From: Cryptomeria japonica
Lineage: Eukaryota > Streptophyta > Pinopsida > Cupressales > Cupressaceae
Reading direction: 5' to 3'
Length of the DNA stretch: 64,000 bases
Assembly (NCBI RefSeq): GCF_030272615.1
Contig: NC_081415.1
Span: 514,114,034-514,178,033 of the forward strand
Below, piece by piece: positions 11,895 through 20,975 of the stretch. The notes below the pieces were generated by a model. That model was not told the origin of the DNA, ran no database searches, and saw nothing but the letters and a program-made list of their open reading frames with translations. How positions within the stretch are numbered: position 1 is the first letter of the stretch; the number at the start of each line of letters is the position of its first letter. The position numbers and the translations under genes are program-made.

Positions 11895-13508
11895 TGATGC
11901 AAATATTCTTGGAGTTGATCCAAAACCACTTAGTTGTCTTTCTTTCTCTCTCCAACCCTCTAACTCCTCAAGCCCATCCAATGGTACTTGGTAAGGGTTC
12001 TACTAGTTATATCTCCAAGGCCTAATCCACTTTCGCTTGCCTCCAAGGTATAGCCACTTATATTTAACAATAAACTCTTTCTGTTGAGGATTCCACCTCA
12101 ATCGCTAACACAACTTCCTAGTGCTCCAACAACCTCTACAAAGGATCTTAATTCTCAGACTTGTTCCATGAGGTTAAGATGAATTTTCATAGTGTCCTTG
12201 GTGTCTTCTAATGGTTTTGTCACCTTTAAACCCTTCATCAAACCTTCCCAAGGTCACCTTGGCTTCACCAGCTCAAAACAAACCTAATGCAATTAGCCCT
12301 CCTATTACGATTTCCAGGGCTTAGTTTCACATCCATCCATATAAGGCCCTAAAAAAATTACATTTATGAGTACCCTTTTCAGAGTTACATACAATATTTC
12401 AAAATAGCTTTTGGGTTCTCCGTACAAATGGATTATCTAAAACTATCCTATTTTCAAGGGTTTTAGGCCTCCCCTGGTGAATTGCAAACTTGGCCTTAGA
12501 AGGATTCACCAATCAAATCATCTGAAAAACAAAAATCATGAAATCTCAAAGGAAAATCAATCAGGTCTCCAAACATGTATCAACTTTCCTTCTACATATC
12601 CATATGTGCTCTGAAATTGCACATCTTCTAATGTCCTAGTCTCACCAACTCCTAGTTGTGAGCCTAGGGTATCATTGTAATACCATCAAAAAGGTCTGCA
12701 AAATTAGACAACCTACTCTAAAAATATTTACAAACCCTAACCTATCATTCTGGATTTTAACTGGTGCGATCAGTGGATGCTCAGGTTAGAGCCATTTCTT
12801 ACTTAAAGCCTAGTTTACAAGGGTTTTACACCTAGTCATAGAGAATAGTTTGAATCTCTGACTCTAGACACATTCAAACTTGGAGATCTACCTTGTTGGA
12901 AAGTAGATTCACCAATCCTTCATGCCCTGCAAGTAGATTCCACTGAAAATTCCATATTGGACCGTACAACACAACAAAAACAAAGAAAACAATCAAAACG
13001 GTGTCAAACAAGATTTTCCCTTACAACTCAAAATGTGCTTTTGCATTCCTGATCTTCCAACATGTACAATGATGTTTTCTTGGGATTTAAACACCATGAT
13101 TCAGATGGCTAGAACCAACTTCTTCACTGCCAACAACAAAAAGTGTAACTTTTGCATTGTTGCGAATGTTGCTTGGCACTTTTTACATCTTTTGATTCTT
13201 AGGATGCAAACTTGTACTCAAATGTATTCCAAGGCTCCCAAAGACCCTCTAAGCATCCTAGAAGACCTAAAATAATACATTACACCTTATTACATGATCA
13301 CTCTATTTTAGAGCAATACACCTGTGAACAACATCAGCATTACATCTTTATAGGATATCAACATCCTGAACACAACAAAAGCTTGGACAACTCAACCATG
13401 ACTTCATTGAGTCCAAAATGGTTTGTCCATTTATTACAACTTGAAAGAAAACACAAAAGACTTAGAACAAAACAAAATTTGCATGGAGTGATATTGTGCC
13501 CTGCACCA
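11895..13508 (-). repeat. Ty3-A 5' LTR
   Basis: This direct copy of 5613-7207 starts TGATGCAAAT and ends CTGCACCA on the plus strand. In the element's orientation this LTR would hold its promoter. It carries an insertion of 17-18 bases relative to the other copy near 12115. Confidence 0.92.
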
Positions 13509-13795
13509 TATGCACTTTCCGCAAATTATATACAATAGAAAGGTAATGATCAAAGTAAACGAGTTTTTGTATACATTGATGGAAGGGCAAAAGCAATAGG
13601 GAATATTGTAGGTTTTATAAATAGTATGTGACCTGGGTCAACTAATAAGAAGATGATTTTGCATATTTGAGGTCCAAAAGGGAAATCATGAATTTGTATG
13701 TGCAATAAAATCAATAAGTGCAAGGGAAGAGTTGCTAATAGATTACAATTTAAATCATATAGATACAAACAAAGTTACCATCATGGGGGTGGTAC
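13509..13795 (+). pseudogene. SET-domain ORF, 3' part (split by Ty3 element)
   Basis: This is the C-terminal half of the SET domain begun at 5143-5612. Directly after the Ty3 element it reads YALSANYIQ, a stop, KGNDQSKRVFVYIDGRAKAI and GNIVGFINSM. The D-G-x-x-x-x-GN-x-x-x-FIN run corresponds to the SET cofactor-binding pattern GN-x-ARF-(I/L)-N. After a one-base shift near 13685 comes EFVCAIKSISAREELLIDY, matching the A-x-x-x-I-x-x-x-EEL-x-x-DY motif that contains the catalytic Tyr. The Gly that normally precedes EEL is Arg. Removing the Ty3 element and one target-site copy joins SMCR to YALSANYIQ in one frame. No post-SET Cys cluster is visible. Confidence 0.72.
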
Positions 13796-13928
13796 GTACT
13801 ATATACCATTTAAATTAACCACTCTCCAATTAATGACTCCAATATATCATTTTTTTATAAGTTTTTTTGCTAAGTCTATTGGTTTCATTTCGCTAACGTT
13901 TTTATATTTTTTCTTTGTCACGTGATGA

Positions 13929-15645
13929 CATGGATCCATCACATAGCATAGACAAGGATGTAGGTCACAACCCTTCTACTGACCATGTAAACCTCATTGT
14001 AATTGTACAAATTAGATAGAAGCAAATTGTTACATTATTATGTTCTTTTTTGAGTGTTTTGGAGTAATTTTGATAGTGTTAATGATATTCTTATCATAGA
14101 CGGATGTTCAAGGAAAGGGAAAGGGATCTGCAGTACCTGAGCACCTCTCTAGGGATGTGGACTCAACAAGATTAAGTGATGATGACATCATAAATTCCAC
14201 AAACCCTATAGAATTGATAAAAAAGTCTATTAGAAAAATTAGTAGAGACATTGTTGCTTTGGCATTAGTGGAGCCTAAGACTGATGAGATAAAAAGAGGG
14301 TGAAAAAATTAATGTGGACAACAAAAAACTTGCAAGTAAGTAGTAATGAAAGCTTTAATTATAACAAAAGTTCAATAATGGTTTATATTTTACACTCTTT
14401 TAAGTCATTAACTAAAATATGTACGTGTTGTTTTTATAGAAATTTATGCGTCCTCATCAACTTGGTGGCCATGATCAGGGTATTGTAGGTAGTTCAGGTG
14501 ATGACTATTTTCTTGGCTTATCACTTGTTTGTCTTATCACTTTGAGTACCCAAAACACATCATACTTGATACTATCAATGTTCGTAATAAAGGTTCATCC
14601 TTGTTTACAATTCTTGCAATTTTCATATATTTAATATTTTATATATTTAATGTATTATTCTTCAGGTGTTGTCAATATTCTTGTGCAAATGCCGCCTCAT
14701 CTAAGGTTATCCCCGCCTATATTGCCAATTGTAATGTCGGCAACACGTAGCATGCAAACATCCTCTATTGCACATCATGTTGGCTTACCAGCTGTTGGTA
14801 GATCCCTCTTTTGCTCTATCTTCTATTATGTGTTTATTTCCCTTGAAGCATTCTTTCTTGGGGGCATTTCATAGTGGATTCATTTTCTATAGCAGGAGAT
14901 GCGCATGATGATGTGCCAGAGGTGACTACTACTAATAACATACCATCATTTCCTGGATCTTCTCGTATTTCTAGTATGGGAACATTGCAGGCCACATTGG
15001 TGGTGTGCGACGAAGAATGGATTCCCTTAAAGATACAAAATGTTCTAGGTACTTTAAAATCATTATTATTATATATAGTCTAATTGTAATTTACTTACTG
15101 ATCACTCATTTTGGACTAATGATCCCATGATTTTTTTGTAGCAAATGATATTTTTTATAAAAATCTTAATGACATTGCATTGTAGATATTTGGGCCCACC
15201 ATACATAAAAGGTGGAACATCATATGTGAACTAACCCTAATCCACTATTTTGATTTCATATCATTGCTAGAATAGTTTTCCTTTGATCCATTTCTTGAAC
15301 TATAATAAAGGTAGCTTCAATTCATTTCTGAATCTAACAAGTTTTTTTTTGCTTTAAAAGGTGGAAAGACCAAGAAAAAAAGTTAAAAGATGAATTGACA
15401 AACTGTATGGTTGAGTTTTTTTGAAATGACACATTCGACAAAACCAAGCTCCTTGAAAAAGTAGGCACATATCTAAAGTATGTGAGGGACCAATATAGGA
15501 CCCATTTAGAGAAGAAAATAAAGTATGATGGTCCCCCCATGATTCTAGAGAGGGAATGGAAGGACCTGATTTTGGATGCCAAGGAGAGAATTCAAAGGAA
15601 AAAAGGAAATACACAAGCAAACACCAAAAGAAGGTATGGGATACT
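13929..15645 (+). pseudogene. Exon-like pieces of a transposon-type ORF (Transposase_24-like?)
   Basis: Short open segments are separated by plausible GT-AG introns. MDPSHSIDKDVGHNPSTDH (13929-13986) joins TDVQGKGKGSAVPEHLS across a possible intron at 13987-14099. Further possible introns are 14336-14439 and 14498-14665. Later pieces are VQMPPHLRLSPPILPIVM (about 14690), VDSFSIAGDAHDDVPEVTTT (14872 on) and EWIPLKIQNVL (15015-15050). The last piece is KLKDELTNCMVEFF, a shift, KLLEKVGTYLKYVRDQYRTH, and PPMILEREWKDLILDAKERI (about 15380-15600). The final block resembles the region of plant Transposase_24 (Ptta/En/Spm) proteins in which an R-x-x-Y-K-x-x-H helix precedes P-x-x-x-x-W. The match is weak. 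It could be the second ORF of the CACTA element at the window start, or an unrelated gene remnant. Confidence 0.4.
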
Positions 15646-16014
15646 ATTAAGAATGTAATTATGTACTACTTAATTACTCTGTATATTTATATAATCTAAC
15701 ATATTTATATAATCTAACATATTCCATTGCGCTCAAAAGGTCCAAAAACCCCAAGATCAACTATCAATTCATCGAAATTGGCCTCCATTACCCCGAGTTG
15801 AAAAAATTTCCCTTCCTAACCCGTCGTATGGATGTCTACAGACTGGTATGATTTTTTAATTTTTTTTTAAATTACAAAAAAAAACTACTTTTTTTTCCGA
15901 ATTATCTTTTTATTAAAAATGGTGAATAATATTTAAAGTGCATTTTTGGTTTGAAGGGGGGAGGTAGCGATTTTTTTTTTTAAATTGTTTTTTATAAATA
16001 AAAATTTTGGGGGG

Positions 16015-16180
16015 TGGAGGCCCATAGGCCACCTGCATCCCTATCATAATGTAGGGTATCTGCCAGTCCTACAGACAACCTGCGGCCCACATGTGGTCCC
16101 TGCGGGTACCACAGTGTACTACGGCCCACAGGCTCTGCGGTGGTCCCGTAGGGACTGTACCCTGCCACGTAGGGCCATTT
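16015..16180. other. GC-rich patch in AT-rich DNA
   Basis: About 165 bases are clearly richer in G and C than everything around them, with short repeats in both orientations: CCTGCGGCCCACATGTGG, TACGGCCCACAG, CTGCGGTGG, CCCGTAGGGACTGT and CCACGTAGGGCC. GTAGGG occurs several times, and CCTACA on the other strand. A 21-base AT run follows. GC-rich arms with short inverted repeats are typical of DNA transposon termini. I could not define an end. Confidence 0.5.
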
Positions 16181-16181
16181 A

Positions 16182-16202
16182 AATATATATATATATATAT
16201 AT
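16182..16202. repeat. (AT)n microsatellite
   Basis: A run of about ten AT dinucleotides lies directly after the GC-rich patch. Confidence 0.9.
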
Positions 16203-16209
16203 CATTTAA

Positions 16210-17116
16210 TAAGAAAAAATGGGAACACTATTTTTTTCTTGTCTACCATACCTATCTTGCAGCACTTCCAACTGGCAGCCTGGGGGGGCCTATTGCTCCT
16301 ATATTTTTCTTGGCAACATCCCAATTAGAGGCATTTTCATCTGCAGTATTCTATGGGGCTTCTTTGGTGGCATCATCTTCATGTTTCCCTGTTTGTACTA
16401 TATCATGTTGTATGTTGTTGCATGAGCAATTTTGTACTTGCACTATCATAAAGTGCCACACCTCTTTGTATCTTGTCGTTGATGACATATTTGATGTAAT
16501 CCTCTTGTACACGTAGATTAGGAGTATCTTGTGAGACTTGGTGCATGGCTCTAGTTGAGACTTAGATTGTACACATTTGTACATGGCTCCCATGAGACTT
16601 TGATTCTACCAGTATTTCTGTCATTTATGAGTATCTAGATGATGTTCAAAGTAGGTTGTCTCCATTCCTAATCTTCATTTTGTTGGAGTGAATGATTCAT
16701 CATCATCGGCTTGGTACCTAGTTTTGTCACACTTTGACATTATTGGTGCAACATTGGCTCTCTTTCTTCCTTATGGGGAGGTATTTTGGTCAACATCATT
16801 GGACCATCTTTGTAGGAGATTTTACATTGAGGGGGGGCTTCATGGTCTCCTCTTCTCTCTTATTGGGGCAACAAATTTTATTCTTCTCATTCATCATTGA
16901 GAGCATTGTGTGCTTTCATCATCTCTCTTTTGGGAGGGAGTTTTCTCCCATATGGTTTTTCTCTCTTTCTCCATTTGTGAGAGATTGCATTGGCTTTCTT
17001 TGCATTTGCATTTGTACATGGGTACCTATCATGACCTTGTAGTCAAGACTCATCTTGCATTTCTTAGTTGCATTGGAGACTTAAGTGCATTCCCCTAAGT
17101 TGCACTTAAGGGGGGG
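16210..17116 (+). mobile_element. Internal 3' end of a copia-like LTR element, non-coding
   Basis: This stretch leads directly into a polypurine tract (AAGGGGGGG at 17108-17116) and a LTR start, so it is the 3' internal part of an LTR element. Its ORFs (for example 16734-17042 and 16688-16900) are rich in Ser, Phe and Leu and show no pol or gag motif. I read it as non-coding. No matching 5' LTR occurs upstream in the window, so the element is truncated. Confidence 0.5.
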
Positions 17117-17634
17117 TGTTAGTGTAACTAATTATTCATGTTGGATATTATTACACCTTACTTAAGTTTACTTGGGACAATGGATTTCATAGTAATTTGG
17201 ATATGAGACACTTGGGTGTTTGGGCCACATTAGGATAATGTGTGTAGGAGAATTTCCACCTTTTGTGGTGTGATCTTGTTACTACTTTATCATATCCACT
17301 TATTGTGGAGTGACAATTCCACCTTTAGTGGGTGATCCACCTCATGTGGAATACTATATTGTTTCTCCTACCTACCACACCTATTTCCTACCTACCATTC
17401 TTTCTTATTGAGCCACATGTCATTTGTGTGTGCTCACATATCCATACAGCCTTTCCTTTATAAGCAAACTCTTCTACATTGTATGTAACGAATGATTGAT
17501 GATCCAGTTGATCACATTTTGCATTATTGATAAGAATACAATTTATTCCTATCATACATTTTGTTCTCTTGTTTGTACTTTCCATTGCCTCTAGATCTTT
17601 CCAAATTCTCATAGTTCCCAATAATATTCTAAGA
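17117..17634 (+). repeat. Copia-like 3' LTR
   Basis: It begins TGTTAGTGTAAC directly after a G-run polypurine tract and ends TTCTAAGA, an apparent mutation of CTAACA, the inverse of TGTTAG. Length is 518 bp. A TATA-like TTTATAAG lies at 17457-17464. The next bases already read as LINE sequence on the minus strand, so the LTR adjoins or interrupts that LINE. Confidence 0.65.
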
Positions 17635-17639
17635 AGCGA

Positions 17640-18260
17640 AAAACACATATCAATCCAAACACCATAGGAATAAGGTTATCTAATGAGTGGATGTTGGGCC
17701 ATGTGTAAATTCTATCCTCAAGATCCAGATCACATAAACTCCCTCTAGATAAAAATCCATGAAGGTCCTACATGCTATCAAAAAAGTCAAGAACACCTCC
17801 AAATTTCTTTGAAGGGAATAAGTAGGAGTTACAGTCACCCATCATGATGGAATTAGAATCATGGAAGGACAACCTATGCAAGATGAGAGAGTCCCAAAGA
17901 ACTCTTCTAGAAACAACATTATTCAAGACATAAATGTTTGTGAGGGTCTATTTCTCTTTATTTATCCTATTCTCAAAATGAATAGTCTGGAAACCTTTCT
18001 CTTGAAATCTTAGAGACCCAACAAGAAAATGGGGTTTTCAAAAAACAACAAGGCCTCTATAAGAATTCTACACATTCAAAGCACAAGCATTAGAGAAAGG
18101 CCAAATAAAATTACTACCCTTTAGAAATGCATTCATAGTCAACTCAGTTTCTTGAAGAAGCAGAATATTCAACTTTAATTCCTTCACCAGGATATGTTTA
18201 TGAGGACCATTGAGTCCCCTAATATATTAGGAGAGGATCTTAATTTTGAGGTAAGGAAAG
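17640..18260 (-). pseudogene. LINE-1 endonuclease domain (start of ORF2)
   Basis: ORF2 of L1-type LINEs begins with an APE-like endonuclease that nicks target DNA. On the minus strand, from about 18250 down: IRGLNGPHKHILVKELKL, NILLLQETELTMN, RGLVVF...PHFLVGS, then MMGDCNSYLFPSKKFGG (about 17850) where the family has GDFN-x-x-x, and YTWPNIHSLDNLI near 17690. The QET Glu and the GD Asp are retained. The usual FTWSN is YTWPN. Several stops break the frame. Sequence stops resembling a LINE at the LTR boundary near 17635, so RT is absent here. Confidence 0.78.
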
Positions 18261-18420
18261 AGAAACATTTCTCCAGATTACTTTGGAAGGCATTAGCCAT
18301 GTCACAAACAACCTTTGACTACCTTAATTTTTTAGCAAACTTTCTGCCAACCTTAGCATCTCTCCCCAGATTAGCCATTTTCTTACATGAAGATAGAGAA
18401 GGACTACCAACACCAACCAC

Positions 18421-19614
18421 CTAGGAAGAGGAAGATTTATCCATAGAAAGAGTCCAAGGAGACTCTTGATACTTGCAAGTTGACTTCAAAGGCATCACCC
18501 CCTGGATAGGGGAGACAACTATTGGGGATGCAAATTTTGGAAACATCCCAATAACAATAGGCACCTGGGAGGTGATCGAATGGACAAAAGGAACCAAATC
18601 CAACACCTGGTAGGAATGAGGAGTTTGTTAGTCTACCAGAGGGTAGCCTTGTTCTACACCTTCACCAACAATGTTGGGAAGAGGAAGCATCACTTCCAAC
18701 GAGACTAAAGGAGGGTAAAGATGAACCCTACAAGAGGAGGGAGTTGAAATTGCATCTGTATCCATAGGGATATTAGCCACAACACTTGACTCCACCAAAC
18801 ACAAATTAGTGACTAACTTAGCCCATACGGGGTTACCCTTAGAGGATTTATGAATAATATTAGAGGACTCGAATGTAGAAGAAGAGTCCAAAGGCCACAT
18901 TTTCGTCAACTTAAAAGATTTTTTGGAACTCCTAGAAGGACACTTATTGGTAAAGAGGGATTGTTGATGAGTAAATCTCATAGAAAAGAATAGATTTTCT
19001 CATATTCCAATGGTAGATTCCAAGCACCAAGAGAAGACTTGAGTTCAATGAAGATGGGTTGAGCCATGCTAGGAGAAGTAGGAGCAGTATCCACACAAAA
19101 GCATGCATAGACCATTCTCGACCTTTGTTTAGTAATAGCATCAAGTGAAATGAACTACCCAAATAATTTAGCCAACCTAGCGATGATTTATTCATCCCAA
19201 AACTACATAGGCATTCCTTGGAGGTGAACCCAAGTGGGAATAGTACCAACCAGGTGGGATTTTAGCTTAAACCTTGGATGCCACTTGCAAAGAATTTGTT
19301 GCTTGCGTAAAAACTAGGGGTCAAAAGAGAGGATAAGAACACTATCCTTCTAAAGAGAGAATGACAAATAAAACATACCTTTAGGTAGCACCAAAACCAA
19401 CACACTTCCTTTTATATCCCATCTTACTACCACTCATTTGCAAATAGAAGTAATCTCTAGGAATCTACCCATGAACTTCCCCACCACAATATTCTCCATT
19501 TTAGCCAAGTAATAATTAAGGGATGAATCCTTTATATAAACAAATGTACCATTCTTGAACCTCTCAATTGACACATTATCCATGGGCATAAGTTGTCTGC
19601 TACATAATAGATCA
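18421..19614 (-). pseudogene. LINE-1 ORF1 (DUF4283-like), 3' portion
   Basis: ORF1 of plant LINEs encodes a nucleic-acid-binding protein. On the minus strand from 19614: MPMDNVSIERFKNGTFVYI, MENIVVGKFMGRFLEI, VVVRWDIKGSVLVLVLPKG, CKWHPRFKLKSHLVGTIP, TWVHLQGMPM, stop, FWDE. This is the DUF4283 order (x-GKFLG, W-x-x-KG, KWHPxF, PVWVxLxxLP-x-x-FW). Downstream, 18981-18628 and 18606-18421 are open low-complexity stretches rich in Ser and Pro, as in ORF1 tails. ORF1 is cut at 19614 by the LTR element ending at 19615. Its upstream part continues from 27077. Confidence 0.78.
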
Positions 19615-20759
19615 TGTTGGAATCAATGAATACTTAGATAGGGGTGAATCAGTCTTCTATAATTTACAAACTTATTAAGATGATTCTTATAACACCAGAT
19701 GTACAAAAAAGAAAGTGAAATTCAAAAACATAATGTAATTAACCATGCAACCATAACACCAATTTTTTTATGTGAAATCCTGGAAAGAGAAAAACTATGG
19801 TGGGATTTGAACCCACAATATTATTATACTATGGCCAAAAGTATGATAATATTATATGAGGGGAATGCACTTGCATTCAGGCACACTGCTTAGAGCTCAC
19901 TGCTCAATTACAAAATGGATACAACCTGAAGGAAGGATCACTACCTTATAGGCTATTATAAATGATAACAATAATGAATGAATTGAAGTATAGCATCGAA
20001 GTATGCCAAAAAGTAGTTATGGTTAGTCTTAGATTATCTTCTACAACCGATCTGACTTTCCGCTCTATTTCCCTTCTCTATTATTCACCGAAGCATCAAA
20101 AGCTCCAATCACATTCTCCAAACTTAAAAATTTACTCACACAGACTTCCTTTGGTCATAACATGAATCAAAATGATTAACCAAATCGATCTTATATATCT
20201 GCACCAATAAAAAGAATCATTAACGATTCAGCTTCCAAAAACTGCATAACACAACATGAAACGTGTATCACCAAGTCGGTTCAATTCATCCATAAATCCA
20301 AATACAAACCAAAACATGATTATAATAATATTCCCATAGGTTATCCCAATCACCTCGAACATGAAACTCATCACCGAAATCAACCCAACAAATCCACAAC
20401 ACATGTTACACCAAAATAACTCTACTCTAACTAAATTATAAGATACCAGATCTCTAAAATTTCTCATGAACCAACATAGGATATCAAGATCATTAGATAA
20501 GATGCATCAAACCTTCAATAAACTTCCTTGATCATCGCAATCAAAATTACATAACCAAAATCAATATATACACAACGATCTCATGCTCTAATAGTTACTA
20601 TGTTCCACCTTCCAGACTTATGCCTTATGAGGAATATGACTTTTGGTAAACCAAATTTGTGTACACCATACGTGATCTGCAAGCTGAGTTTCCATCAATG
20701 ACAACCCCTAATAATATTCCATGCGCCAATCTTCACTAGAACCGTGTCGCTTGCCAACA
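19615..20759 (-). repeat. LTR-E 3' LTR
   Basis: This direct repeat of 25927-27076 starts TGTTGGAATC and ends GCCAACA (1145 bp). It contains AAACTATGGTGGGATTTGAA, part of a motif kept in both LTRs that looks like a tRNA T-arm on the minus strand. The copies differ at many positions, so the insertion is old. Confidence 0.9.
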
Positions 20760-20760
20760 A

Positions 20761-20775
20761 TCTCCCCCTTTGGCA
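20761..20775 (-). other. LTR-E polypurine tract
   Basis: On the minus strand TGCCAAAGGGGGAGA followed by T adjoins the LTR start TGTTGG. The same tract precedes the LTR at 44721. Confidence 0.85.
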
Positions 20776-20975
20776 TTGATGGCAACATTGTGAAATATGA
20801 ACTATACACTCAAAGCTGCAAAACTTCAAATTTCAAACTGACAAAGAAAATACAAGCTCCCCCTAAGAATTTACACCATTTTTCACTCTACCCTCTCTCC
20901 CTCTTTGACAACAGTGCCAAAGATAGGAATCCACCAAAATTGATATACAAATATATGTACGGTGGCTCACCAAAA

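Larger units (their letters stand above)
5608..13513 (-). mobile_element. Complete Ty3/gypsy chromovirus LTR retrotransposon (Ty3-A)
   Basis: This is a full-structure LTR retrotransposon on the minus strand, with LTRs at 5613-7207 and 11895-13508. Each LTR begins TGATG and ends CATCA or CACCA. Target-site copies TATGT (5608-5612) and TATGC (13509-13513) differ by one base. Reading the minus strand, the order is 5' LTR, tRNA-iMet primer site, gag, protease, reverse transcriptase, RNase H, integrase, chromodomain, polypurine tract, 3' LTR. A C-terminal chromodomain places it among chromoviruses. Coding regions carry several stops and frameshifts, so it is dead, but long open pieces remain (373 and 171 codons). 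The LTRs differ visibly, including a 17-18 base indel near 12115. I did not compute divergence. Confidence 0.93.

Noticed and set aside
16351-16593. Overlapping ORFs on both strands near 16.2-17.0 kb
   Set aside because: Low-complexity Ser/Phe/Leu translations with no pol, gag or host motif; best read as the non-coding internal end of an LTR element.
19799-19890. A tRNA gene in the LTR
   Set aside because: Only a B-box-like T-arm is present; no A box, acceptor stem or plausible cloverleaf.
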